Source of the DNA: an uncultured Bacilli bacterium
Lineage (GTDB): Bacteria; Bacillota_I; Bacilli_A; RF39; UBA660
Direction of reading: 5' to 3'
DNA length: 45,409 nucleotides
Assembly (NCBI GenBank): GCA_944358775.1
Contig: CALVRU010000008.1
Coordinates: 1 to 45,409, forward strand
Each line of letters begins with the position of its first letter. Within the stretch, counting starts at the first letter, position 1. This document shows, piece after piece, positions 1 through 7,510 of the stretch. Below the pieces are notes generated by a model that saw only the letters and a program-made list of their open reading frames with translations, was not told the origin of the DNA and did not search any database. Both the position numbers and the translations under genes were made by a program.

Positions 1-23
1 AAAAATAAAAAATTATAAAGTTT

Positions 24-51
24 TGTATAGAAAATACTGTATAGAAAATAC
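24..51. repeat. Two tandem copies of a 14-bp unit
   Basis: The unit TGTATAGAAAATAC occurs twice without a gap (24-37 and 38-51) and is followed directly by TTGACT. No function is evident. It lies outside any gene at the window edge, beyond the nrdG terminator. Confidence 0.6.
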
Positions 52-116
52 TTGACTTTATTATGAGAGGAAGAAAATATTAGTATGGGATGATTGAATT
101 AAATAAGAGGTGTTTA

Positions 117-169
117 TTAGTTTTAATTTGCGATGTTGTAACAACGTTCTAAAGTTAATTGAAAACTAG
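117..169. repeat. Imperfect inverted repeat
   Basis: TAGTTTTAATT at the left is matched by AATTGAAAACTA at the right. An inner palindrome GTTGTAACAAC lies between them. There is no U-tract, so this is not an obvious terminator. It could be a structured RNA end or a small mobile-element relic. Confidence 0.35.
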
Positions 170-211
170 ATTTATTATTATCATGAACAGTCATCTTATA
201 CTTTACACTAT

Positions 212-248
212 AAAACCCCAATTCAATATAAAATTGAATTGGGGTTTT
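212..248. terminator. Bidirectional hairpin terminator after nrdG
   Basis: A perfect 15-bp stem pairs AAAACCCCAATTCAA with TTGAATTGGGGTTTT around a 7-nt loop. A and T runs on both flanks allow function on either strand. It lies just beyond the end of nrdG and is the natural end of the nrdD-tail-nrdG operon. Confidence 0.85.
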
Positions 249-289
249 CATAAATCTTTTTATAAACTGTTTGTTTTTGCTTGACTAGT

Positions 290-841
290 TCATACAAAGA
301 TTCCTTTTTCCTTTTGATATCGTGAAAAAACATCTTTTTCTTTGGCATATTTTGAAACCAAACATACTTTTTGTTCTTTTAAGCTTTCCGGAACATCGAT
401 TACTCTTTGATTTCGTGATCCTTTAAAGTAAAGATCCAGACTTCTTTCTTCTAAAATAAAGGGACCATCTACTAGCACATCGATATATGGTAGTATTTTC
501 TTTTTTTCCGGATCGTTTTGAACTTCTTCATAAAGGTACCCTGTATAGCACCAAACGTTCATTCCTAATTTTTTTGCATGTTTGCAGATTTCAATACAAG
601 CATCGACTTGTTCCAATGGATCTCCGCCGGACAAAGTAATGCCATCTTGTCCTTCTAATTGCGATAATTCTTTCTTTACCTCTTCGACGTCGACTTCGAT
701 TCCCTGATCATATGCCCAAGTTTCTGGATTGTGGCATCCTTTACAATGATGAGGGCATCCTTGGGTCCAGATGACCGTTCGGATTCCTTCGCCATCGACG
801 ATGGAATCCATTTGTAAATCTGCCGCTAAACGGATTTTCAT
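290..841 (-). CDS. nrdG: Anaerobic ribonucleotide reductase activating protein (radical SAM)
   Basis: NrdG reductively cleaves S-adenosylmethionine with a [4Fe-4S] cluster to place the glycyl radical on NrdD, allowing dNTP synthesis without oxygen. The 183-residue protein has the radical-SAM CxxxCxxC cluster motif at C29, C33 and C36 and the SAM-binding GGDPL motif near residue 72, and its length is normal for NrdG. Its ATG shares one base with the stop codon of the upstream 57-codon glycyl-radical ORF (TAATG), so the two are translationally coupled. It is the last gene of the class III reductase operon and is followed by a strong hairpin terminator. Confidence 0.95.
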   Translation of the reverse strand: MKIRLAADLQMDSIVDGEGIRTVIWTQGCPHHCKGCHNPETWAYDQGIEVDVEEVKKELSQLEGQDGITLSGGDPLEQVDACIEICKHAKKLGMNVWCYTGYLYEEVQNDPEKKKILPYIDVLVDGPFILEERSLDLYFKGSRNQRVIDVPESLKEQKVCLVSKYAKEKDVFSRYQKEKGIFV

Positions 842-1014
842 TATTTTGTCGACTCTGCTTTTAGGCCTTGGGTACTATGTTTTACACGATCATGTTCTTC
901 GGCCCGTTTCGCATTGTTAAAGCGATCTACCGTTCCTACTAAATATCCTGTAATGCGGCGAATTCTTTCGAAATTAACGCCTTCCCCAATCATTCTTTCG
1001 TTATCTTTTAACAT
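841..1014 (-). CDS. Separate glycyl-radical C-terminal tail of class III ribonucleotide reductase NrdD
   Basis: This 57-residue ORF has a good ribosome binding site (AAAGGAGA) and starts 15 bases after the stop of the large nrdD ORF. It contains RRITGYLVGT, then RFNNAKRAEEHDRVKH. This resembles the C-terminal end of class III reductases, where the glycine in the R-x-x-G-Y-L stretch (G23 here) carries the radical. The large ORF ends without this motif, so the catalytic radical loop appears to be supplied as a second polypeptide. The stop overlaps the nrdG start. A sequencing frameshift is unlikely because the ORF has its own ribosome binding site and start codon. I think similar standalone tails occur in other anaerobes but could not check. 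Confidence 0.85.
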   Translation of the reverse strand: MLKDNERMIGEGVNFERIRRITGYLVGTVDRFNNAKRAEEHDRVKHSTQGLKAESTK

Positions 1015-1029
1015 ATTTATTTCTCCTTT

Positions 1030-3321
1030 CTATCTACCGCATCCACATAGGTCTGCGTTTTTTACTCTTTCGACGGTGACTCCTTCTCCTTCACGACGAC
1101 CACAGCCTGGACATACATCACCGATGACACCGGTGTAACCACAAACTGGATCACGATCTACTGGATGGTTAATTGCACCATATCCGATATTATTATCATG
1201 CATGACACGGACAATTTTCTCGAATGCTTCTAAGTTATTGGCCGTATCGCCATCTAGTTCGATATAACTGATGTGTCCACCATTTGTCAAAGCATGGTAT
1301 GGACCTTCGATTTTTAATTTTTCCACTACTGAGATGTTGTAATAAACTGGTACATGGAAAGAATTTGTATAATAAGATCGATCGGTTACTCCTGGAATGA
1401 TACCATAAATCGATTTATCGATACCAACGAAACGACCAGATAAGCCTTCCGCTGGAGTTGCGATCAATGAGAAGTTCAATTTGTATTCTTTGGCATACTC
1501 ATCGACTCGATCTCTCATAAATTTAATAATTTCATAACCTAATTCTCTTGCTTTTTTACTTTCCCCATGGTGTTCTCCAATCAAAGCTTTTAATGTTTCG
1601 GCAAGACCAATGAAGCCAATGGTCAAAGTACCATTTTTCAAAACAGGTTTTAATCTTTGATTTGGTTTTAACCCTTTCGAATCAATCCATACACCTTGAC
1701 CTAGTAAAAACGGAAAATTGTATACTTTTTTGCTACATTGAATTTCAAAGCGTTCTAATAATTGATCCCGAACTAAATCCATTAGATCCGCTAATTCTTG
1801 ATAGAATCCATCCATGTCAGCTTTTTTTCTTTCTCCTAGAGCAATTCCATGTTTGATTGCAATACGTGGTAGATTGATCGAGGTGAAAGATAAGTTACCA
1901 CGACCAGTGACTACTTCATTATCTGGATTGGCGACATTGGCCATGACTCTAGTCCGACATCCCATATAAGCAATTTCTGTCCGATAATCATCTTTTTTAT
2001 AATATTGAAGATTGAATGGTGAATCGATAAAAGAAAAGTTTGGAAATAGTCTTTTGGCGGATACTTTGCAAGATAATTGCAACAAGTCATAGTTTGGATC
2101 TTCTTTATTATAATTGATGCCTTCTTTCACTTTGAAAATCGAGATCGGGAAAATCGGCGTTTCGCCATGTCCTAAACCAGCATCGGCTGCAAGTAGATAG
2201 TTTTTCATTACCATTCTGCCTTCTGGAGAAGTATCGGTTCCAAAGTTGATCGATGAAAATGGAACTTGTGCGCCGGCTCTTGAATGCATCGTATTTAGAT
2301 TGTGAATAAATGCTTCCATCGCTTGATAAGTAGTCCGATCAGTCTTTTGAATCGCTTTTTCGTAAGCTAGTCGGAAAATGTGTTCCACTAATTTACTATC
2401 TTCGTAGAAATCTTGGAATTTTTCAATTGGGAATTCAATCGATTTTAAACGATCGATTTCTTTGACAATGTGCTCCCATTTGACTAGGTTCAACACTTCG
2501 GTAAGATCGAAGTAATCGTATAATTGTTGCTTGAATTGTTTTTTAAATGTTTTTAACACACCTGGTGCCATATAATAGTCGAATGCCGGGATACTTTGGC
2601 CACCATGCTGATCGTTTTGGTTGGATTGGATTGCAATCGCTGCTAAGGCACTGTAACTCATAATATCTTGTGGTGGACGAAGATGACCATGTCCCGTTGA
2701 AAAGCCATCTTTAAATAGATCGTTCAAATCAATTTGGCAACATGTCGTAGTTCCCATTGGTAAGAAATCCAAATCATGAATATGAATTTGTCCGGAATCA
2801 TGAGCATCGGCAAATTTTGGATTCATCATGTAAGATTTGGCAAATTCTTTTGCTAGTGTACTACCATATTGTAACATGGTACCCATTGGTGTATCGCCAT
2901 CTACATTGGCATTATCTCTTTTGGAATCTTCCTCGATAGCTGCTTTCAAAGTAAGTGATTCGATCGCTTTGGTTAATTTATGATAGCGAGATTGAAAAAT
3001 ACGGCGTGATTCGTTTCTTCTTTCTCGATAACTTGCAAAGGATTCCAATACATCATCGTAATGTAATTCTTTTAAGTTGTTTTCAATCATATCTTGAATG
3101 TCTTCTATTTTGATATACGGTACATCTTTATATTGTTCCTCAATACAATTTAATACTGCCTTTAAGACTTTCGTATGATCTTCGATCGTATATGTTTCAT
3201 TTAAAACACTATCGAATCCTTTTTTTATTGCAAGTGCAATCTTTTCATGTTGAAATGGAACCTTTTTTCCATCTCTTTTTACCACTTTTAATTGTGATAA
3301 ATCCGTCCCTGTAGAAACCAT
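1030..3321 (-). CDS. nrdD: Anaerobic (class III) ribonucleoside-triphosphate reductase, large part
   Basis: NrdD reduces ribonucleotides to deoxyribonucleotides under anaerobic conditions. The 763-residue protein begins with an ATP-cone regulatory domain (about residues 10-100, KVVKRDGKKVPFQHEKI). The reductase barrel follows, with the conserved stretches GTTTCCQIDL, STGHGHLRPPQDIMSYSALA and TRVMANVANPDNEVVTGRGN. The C-terminus carries a Cys-rich, probably zinc-binding segment with C727, C737, C740, C759 and C761. It then stops where the glycyl-radical loop would normally follow; that motif is in the next ORF 15 bases downstream. The ATG is preceded by TTAGGAGGT. It is the first gene of the nrdD-tail-nrdG operon. 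Confidence 0.95.
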   Translation of the reverse strand: MVSTGTDLSQLKVVKRDGKKVPFQHEKIALAIKKGFDSVLNETYTIEDHTKVLKAVLNCIEEQYKDVPYIKIEDIQDMIENNLKELHYDDVLESFASYRERRNESRRIFQSRYHKLTKAIESLTLKAAIEEDSKRDNANVDGDTPMGTMLQYGSTLAKEFAKSYMMNPKFADAHDSGQIHIHDLDFLPMGTTTCCQIDLNDLFKDGFSTGHGHLRPPQDIMSYSALAAIAIQSNQNDQHGGQSIPAFDYYMAPGVLKTFKKQFKQQLYDYFDLTEVLNLVKWEHIVKEIDRLKSIEFPIEKFQDFYEDSKLVEHIFRLAYEKAIQKTDRTTYQAMEAFIHNLNTMHSRAGAQVPFSSINFGTDTSPEGRMVMKNYLLAADAGLGHGETPIFPISIFKVKEGINYNKEDPNYDLLQLSCKVSAKRLFPNFSFIDSPFNLQYYKKDDYRTEIAYMGCRTRVMANVANPDNEVVTGRGNLSFTSINLPRIAIKHGIALGERKKADMDGFYQELADLMDLVRDQLLERFEIQCSKKVYNFPFLLGQGVWIDSKGLKPNQRLKPVLKNGTLTIGFIGLAETLKALIGEHHGESKKARELGYEIIKFMRDRVDEYAKEYKLNFSLIATPAEGLSGRFVGIDKSIYGIIPGVTDRSYYTNSFHVPVYYNISVVEKLKIEGPYHALTNGGHISYIELDGDTANNLEAFEKIVRVMHDNNIGYGAINHPVDRDPVCGYTGVIGDVCPGCGRREGEGVTVERVKNADLCGCGR

Positions 3322-3365
3322 AATTGAAACCTCCTAATTATGTTTTATTTTTCTTTTACAATTTC

Positions 3366-3394
3366 ATTTTAGGCATGAAAAAATAAAAAAGCAA
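3366..3394 (-). promoter_or_regulatory. Possible nrdD promoter overlapping the upstream terminator
   Basis: On the minus strand TTGCTT is followed after 17 bases by TAAAAT, about 45 bases before the nrdD start. The -35 hexamer is weak (3 of 6 consensus bases) and sits inside the 3' arm of the preceding hairpin. The call is tentative. Confidence 0.35.
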
Positions 3395-3417
3395 TAACTT
3401 TTTGATTGCTTTTTTTT
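3385..3417. terminator. Hairpin terminator between the LysM gene and nrdD
   Basis: AAAAAAGCAAT pairs with ATTGCTTTTTT around a 9-base loop. T runs flank it on both strands. It probably ends the minus-strand LysM operon. Confidence 0.75.
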
Positions 3418-3474
3418 ACCAAATTTAGGGAATCGTTATAGAATAAGGATTCCTCTCAAAAAATATTTTTTAGG

Positions 3475-3656
3475 TTTGACGAAAATTGACATACGTTTGA
3501 CAAAAATTACACTTTCTCTTTTTTGTTTTTTCGGGAAGTTCAATTTTTTTGATCTATTTCTTTGAATTTTCCTTTATTTTTCAATGATTTTGCTTTTTTG
3601 TGACTTACAAAAATTACACTTCTTGTTTTTTTATTTTTTCTGAAGTTCGATTTTTA
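3475..3656. repeat. A+T-rich spacer with imperfect direct repeats
   Basis: The 332-base gap between nrdD and the LysM gene holds no gene. ACAAAAATTACACTT occurs at about 3500 and again at about 3607. Each copy is followed by a T-rich run and then by GAAGTTCAATTTTT or GAAGTTCGATTTTT, so about 50 bases are duplicated imperfectly. A shorter related unit, TTTGACGAAAATTGACAT, lies just before the first copy. The second copy overlaps the end of the LysM gene. No role is apparent. Confidence 0.55.
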
Positions 3657-4121
3657 AGTGTTTTTTTGTGGTTGATATTTAAAGGCAATAAGTTGTTCTG
3701 GCAATAAGTATATATTATGATTATAGAAGATTAGGTCTTCTGGTGGTATCTTGTATTGTTGGGCCAACAAATTGATCGTATCGCCTGGTTTGGTAATGTA
3801 GACGTATACTCCTTCTTTTGGAATGATTAGTCGCTGTCCTGGCATAATATATTCATTTGGATCTAAGCCGTTCAATTGTTCTAAAGTACTGAGATCAATG
3901 TTGTTTTTTTTGGCAATCTGCGATAATGTATCTCCTTTTTGAACAGTATAATATTCAAAAGCTGGTGGTAATTTTACTGGAATAATTAAATTACGTCCCG
4001 GTTTTAGTTCTTCGTTTGCATCTAAGTTGTTTAAAATTTCTAATTCGTTGACTCCTAGGCCAAAGCGATTAGCAACACTATCGACCGTATCTCCTTCTTG
4101 TACGGTATAGATTTCATACAT
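3654..4121 (-). CDS. Triple LysM-domain protein
   Basis: The protein is 155 residues from the ATG that follows TAGGAGGT. An in-frame ATG 42 bases upstream lacks a comparable ribosome binding site, so I prefer the shorter form. It consists almost entirely of three LysM repeats (about residues 3-48, 56-101 and 106-147), each with the YTVQxGDT-type opening and a PGQRLIIP-like end. LysM modules bind N-acetylglucosamine polymers such as peptidoglycan. No signal peptide is visible, as in some spore-coat or morphogenetic LysM proteins of Firmicutes; that role is inference. It lies 50 bases behind an exported protein gene on the same strand and is probably co-transcribed with it. Confidence 0.85.
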   Translation of the reverse strand: MYEIYTVQEGDTVDSVANRFGLGVNELEILNNLDANEELKPGRNLIIPVKLPPAFEYYTVQKGDTLSQIAKKNNIDLSTLEQLNGLDPNEYIMPGQRLIIPKEGVYVYITKPGDTINLLAQQYKIPPEDLIFYNHNIYLLPEQLIAFKYQPQKNT

Positions 4122-4171
4122 ATTTCTACCTCCTAGTTTCATTATATGTATGTTTCTACCCAAGAAGAAGA

Positions 4172-5416
4172 TTATTTTTTATAAACATCATATATATTTT
4201 TATCATTGTAACGAAATTCGTTTCGCACTAACACTGGTTTTAATCCATAATCTTCATGATAACAATAAATGGTATTATCCGAGATATAGGAAATATAATC
4301 TTCATATACTTTCCACTCTTTTAAATTCGTATCTTGAAATAATAATATTGGCTGATTAAGCGCATCTTTATAAATTTTATAAACCGTTTTATCATTCGTC
4401 AGAATATAATACCGATCCGTCGTCTCTTCTACTTGAATTGGATGATAATTTTGAATTTCTGGAATCGTCGAATAGTCTTTTCCAAATGTAATGTCATTAT
4501 TGATGAAATCATAGATATTGCGATCGCTCCAGTTTTCACCATCATAGAATTGTGCATTCAATGATACATTGCCGATTTCACGAATGCTATTGTTTTTGGG
4601 ATTTATTTCATACTGAATTCTATTTTTACGATCGAATAAATATAGCTTACCATCGACAATTCCATTGATATAACTATCGTTCGCTAACGGTTTTTCCAAA
4701 TCGATCGTCCGTTTGCCAACTGTCAAAATATTTTCAATATAAATTTCTGTGGATTCTGTCGGTTGATCATAACTTGGAATAACAAAATAATGATCTACTA
4801 AGGTACCTAAATTATTCTCATAATTATCACTATTTAACAGCGTAACGTTTGTTGTTTCTTTTTTGGAAATAATATCAATTCCTCGATAAACCCAAACCGT
4901 AAAATAAAGATCATCCGGAATATTTTCGCGATAGACATCGACATTTGGACCATCCTCTAAGTTTTGACTCGTCGTCCAAGCAGCATGTTGATACTGCTCA
5001 TTGACTAATTGAGAAACAAAGTTGTTGATATTTGGAACTCTCGTTTTTAAATAGTCGTATGTGTAAAGTCTACCGTCCTTTGAGCAAAGAAAATCGCTCG
5101 TATTATTATTTTGATAAATCGGGAACAGACAGTGATACCCATCTGTATCAAACGTTTTAATATCTCTTAAAATCTTCTTTTGTTTATTGTAACGATTCGG
5201 CTGTTCAAACACATAATTCACACCTTGGTCACTGATTTTAATTTGATATCTTCCTTCTTTATCGACTGTGTAATATTTTTCCTCAACTTGATAGCTCGTT
5301 TCATCCACATTAAAATCATAAGAAACAGCATGCTCTTTCTTAAAGAAGTTCACCCCAAATTGAAAAACTAAAAATAGAAGTCCTAATAAAACAACAATGG
5401 ATAATCCTTTTTTCAT
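4172..5416 (-). CDS. Exported or membrane-anchored protein of unknown function
   Basis: I do not recognise this 414-residue protein. It opens with a short positively charged stretch and a single hydrophobic segment (about residues 5-25) without a lipobox, so it is probably tethered to the outer face of the membrane. The remainder is Tyr/Asn/Asp-rich with many short beta-like strands and repeated phrases such as DGKLYLFDRKNRIQYEI and DNTIYCYHEDYG, which suggests a beta-propeller-like extracellular domain. It heads a probable two-gene unit with the LysM protein, so a cell-surface role fits. A good promoter lies directly upstream. Confidence 0.7.
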   Translation of the reverse strand: MKKGLSIVVLLGLLFLVFQFGVNFFKKEHAVSYDFNVDETSYQVEEKYYTVDKEGRYQIKISDQGVNYVFEQPNRYNKQKKILRDIKTFDTDGYHCLFPIYQNNNTSDFLCSKDGRLYTYDYLKTRVPNINNFVSQLVNEQYQHAAWTTSQNLEDGPNVDVYRENIPDDLYFTVWVYRGIDIISKKETTNVTLLNSDNYENNLGTLVDHYFVIPSYDQPTESTEIYIENILTVGKRTIDLEKPLANDSYINGIVDGKLYLFDRKNRIQYEINPKNNSIREIGNVSLNAQFYDGENWSDRNIYDFINNDITFGKDYSTIPEIQNYHPIQVEETTDRYYILTNDKTVYKIYKDALNQPILLFQDTNLKEWKVYEDYISYISDNTIYCYHEDYGLKPVLVRNEFRYNDKNIYDVYKK

Positions 5417-5433
5417 ATGTTCACCCTATTGTC

Positions 5434-5462
5434 ATTATACAAAAAAAAGAATCGTTTGTCGA
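5434..5462 (-). promoter_or_regulatory. Sigma-A-type promoter of the exported-protein gene
   Basis: TCGACA, a 17-base spacer and TATAAT lie on the minus strand, about 18 bases before the ATG at 5416. The -35 hexamer falls inside the terminator hairpin of the upstream operon. Confidence 0.75.
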
Positions 5463-5466
5463 TTCT
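5448..5466 (-). terminator. Terminator of the PH-domain operon
   Basis: On the minus strand AGAATCG pairs with CGATTCT around a 5-base loop and is followed by eight T residues. It starts just after the stop codon at 5468 and shares bases with the next promoter. Confidence 0.8.
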
Positions 5467-5467
5467 T

Positions 5468-5908
5468 CTAATTGTTTTTATAAGAATTATATTTCTTTTT
5501 TTCTTCCATCATATGAGTCGTAATTGCAGTTTCAATTTCATCCAATGATTTTTTATCAAGATGAGATAATACGACGTGTTCTCTAATGGTATCAATTAAA
5601 ACTCTCCCCCATAAGAGACCGGCCACTACCTTTAGGTCGTTAAACATATCCGGTGTAATAGCATCTAGGAAATAACCGACTACTACACGATCACGGCCGA
5701 TTAAAATCCGACGATTCGTCAAAGCGACCACACACGTATGGAATATTTGTAGTGGTTGATTACTCTTCTGTGCTGGAAATGCATATAGTACTTTTTCATC
5801 TGGATTGAGATGTTTTTCGACGATCGTAGCATTTCTCTTTAGACGCCATGCAACCGTAAATGGATATTTTTTCTTAAATTGATAAACTTGATCTACAATC
5901 ATTCCCAT
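5468..5908 (-). CDS. Bacterial PH-domain-like protein
   Basis: This small soluble protein (146 residues from the preferred start) contains a segment typical of bacterial PH domains (YokE/bPH type): DEKVLYAFPAQ, then VVALTNRRILIGRD, then a helix-rich end. Such domains are usually found in stress or envelope-associated proteins; the ligand is unknown. The ORF could begin at an ATG six bases earlier, but the TAGGTG motif is better spaced for the ATG at 5908. It follows the thioredoxin-fold gene by about 10 bases, so the two form one transcript ending at the hairpin at 5448. Confidence 0.65.
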   Translation of the reverse strand: MGMIVDQVYQFKKKYPFTVAWRLKRNATIVEKHLNPDEKVLYAFPAQKSNQPLQIFHTCVVALTNRRILIGRDRVVVGYFLDAITPDMFNDLKVVAGLLWGRVLIDTIREHVVLSHLDKKSLDEIETAITTHMMEEKKKYNSYKNN

Positions 5909-5918
5909 AATCATTCAC

Positions 5919-6572
5919 CTACTTAATAAGGCCGGCTTGTTGGAAGAAAGTTATTAATTCGTCCTTCGTTTGACCTCCGTCAGCACGATTCTTGATCGTA
6001 CCATCACCAACGACAAAAATCTTTGGTGTGGCAATTCCTTGTTCTGCGGATGAACTTTCATCTAATTCGATAAACGCCGTGAATTCATCGCTCGTAAACG
6101 TATCGATATTTAAATAATTTACTTCTAAATTATAAAGATATGCCACATTTTTCAAAACTGGAGTTTGGTAATTACACCAACTACAAGTTGGACGACCAAC
6201 AAAAATAATATGGCTACCTTCCGCATTGATCAAATCGCTGAATTGAGCAAACGTGATATCATTAAAATCCTTTTGCTCCTCTTCTTTAATCTCTTCTTGT
6301 GATAATGGATTGTTACTGACATATCCTTTATCATTTGATTTATCTCTACTTTCCGACAAAAAGAATAATGCAACTAATGCCACTACAACTAGAATGCAAA
6401 CACCTAATGTTTTTAATGCTTTATTTCGATTGGCGACAATTTCTTCCAATTCTTTTTCTTGTTCTTTTGAAGTTACGATTTCTTCTTTTACCTCTTGCTT
6501 TTCTTCTTTCACGTTCTTTTCTTTTTTTATTTCTTTTTCATCTTTTTTTGTCTTTTTTGTTGTTTTTGCCAT
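5919..6572 (-). CDS. Membrane-anchored thioredoxin-fold protein
   Basis: The 217-residue protein has a very Lys/Glu-rich cytoplasmic N-terminus (residues 1-50), one transmembrane helix (about 53-73), an acidic linker and an outward-facing thioredoxin-like domain (about 100-217). That domain contains a redox-active CSWC motif at C130 and C133 and a cis-Pro-like TPKIFVV stretch. It probably acts in thiol-disulfide exchange or reduction of exported proteins, though the partner is unknown. An AAGGAG ribosome binding site precedes the ATG by about 10 bases. It is co-transcribed with the PH-domain gene. Confidence 0.8.
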   Translation of the reverse strand: MAKTTKKTKKDEKEIKKEKNVKEEKQEVKEEIVTSKEQEKELEEIVANRNKALKTLGVCILVVVALVALFFLSESRDKSNDKGYVSNNPLSQEEIKEEEQKDFNDITFAQFSDLINAEGSHIIFVGRPTCSWCNYQTPVLKNVAYLYNLEVNYLNIDTFTSDEFTAFIELDESSSAEQGIATPKIFVVGDGTIKNRADGGQTKDELITFFQQAGLIK

Positions 6573-6595
6573 AACTAAACCACTCCTTCTTTTCG

Positions 6596-6604
6596 ATTAT
6601 ATCA
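6596..6604 (-). promoter_or_regulatory. Extended -10 promoter of the thioredoxin-fold gene
   Basis: TGATATAAT on the minus strand is an exact extended -10 element. A weak -35 (TCAACA) lies 17 bases upstream of TATAAT. It is about 24 bases from the start codon. Confidence 0.65.
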
Positions 6605-6649
6605 TATAATTCTGAATTGTTGAAGAGATAAGGAAAAATTGCATTTATT

Positions 6650-7396
6650 TTACCGATATTGTTCAAACTGATAAACGCCCTTACCATTTTTCGTATAGTG
6701 TGTTATTTTTTGAAATGAAAATTTTCCACAATGACGAATCGATAGAACATCTTGTTCGATCAACTCTTTATGAATATCCGAACAAACTCTTTCATTAACA
6801 AAAACATTTCCCAAGCGAATCCATTCTTGAGCAGAAGTACGATTTTTTTTCATCAGTTTACTCACAATATTATCGAGTCGATTACTCGTAATAACAAGTT
6901 GAATGGGAACCCGATGCGTTTCGTTTAAAATAATTTCGTCCACTTTTTTCACTGAGATAGGCTGTCGTTTGATTGTTCTTAAATCTTGTTCTATGATCGG
7001 ATCGACACTTTCCATGACCGTAAAGTAAACGACGTCTTTTTCGACAAAAATATCACCAATTCGATCGGAAGCTAAACCAAGTGAAAACAACGTTCCTAAA
7101 ATATCACGATGCTCGAATGGATGGTTTTCTTTTTGTATTTTATAGATAGAAATACTTTGGGGATTATTTCCAAAGTCTACAATTATTTTTTCACACAATG
7201 GATTTACTCTTCTTATCTGGTATGGTAATTGAAACCTTTTACAGAAGTTTAAAATCAAGTTCGCTTGACATAATGCAATAAAGTTCGTATATCCTTTGGG
7301 TTCTTTTTGATACTGGTCTAGCGCTTTTGATAATAATAACCGTTCTTCTTTGTCTGTTCTCTTTTTTATGTAAGCAATTGCTTCCAGTCGATTCAT
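6650..7396 (-). CDS. ylmH: YlmH-like S4-domain RNA-binding protein
   Basis: The 248-residue protein matches the YlmH family. It has an N-terminal alpha/beta region (KALDQYQKEPKGYTNF), a central segment HRDILGTLFSLGLASDRIGDIFV that is highly characteristic of YlmH, and a C-terminal S4 RNA-binding domain (about 180-240, NRTSAQEWIRLGNVFVNER). YlmH proteins bind ribosomal or tRNA-containing particles and are often encoded near division genes. Here the gene stands alone, divergent from the HgdB-like cassette, with its own strong promoter. Confidence 0.9.
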   Translation of the reverse strand: MNRLEAIAYIKKRTDKEERLLLSKALDQYQKEPKGYTNFIALCQANLILNFCKRFQLPYQIRRVNPLCEKIIVDFGNNPQSISIYKIQKENHPFEHRDILGTLFSLGLASDRIGDIFVEKDVVYFTVMESVDPIIEQDLRTIKRQPISVKKVDEIILNETHRVPIQLVITSNRLDNIVSKLMKKNRTSAQEWIRLGNVFVNERVCSDIHKELIEQDVLSIRHCGKFSFQKITHYTKNGKGVYQFEQYR

Positions 7397-7419
7397 AATT
7401 TCACCCAGCCTTAGTGTTT

Positions 7420-7448
7420 ATTATACGAAATATTTTTTTCTTTGTCGA
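7420..7448 (-). promoter_or_regulatory. Sigma-A-type promoter of ylmH
   Basis: TCGACA, a 17-base spacer and TATAAT lie on the minus strand about 24 bases before the ylmH start. Confidence 0.75.
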
Positions 7449-7510
7449 TCGGTTGTCATGTCTTTTCTTGTGAATTGTTACATACAATCACTTTAGATAG
7501 GAGGAACATT

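Noticed and set aside
6253-6609. Plus-strand Ser/Phe-rich ORFs opposite the thioredoxin-fold gene
   Set aside because: They are the complement of Lys/Glu-rich codons in the real gene. There is no start signal and the composition is implausible.
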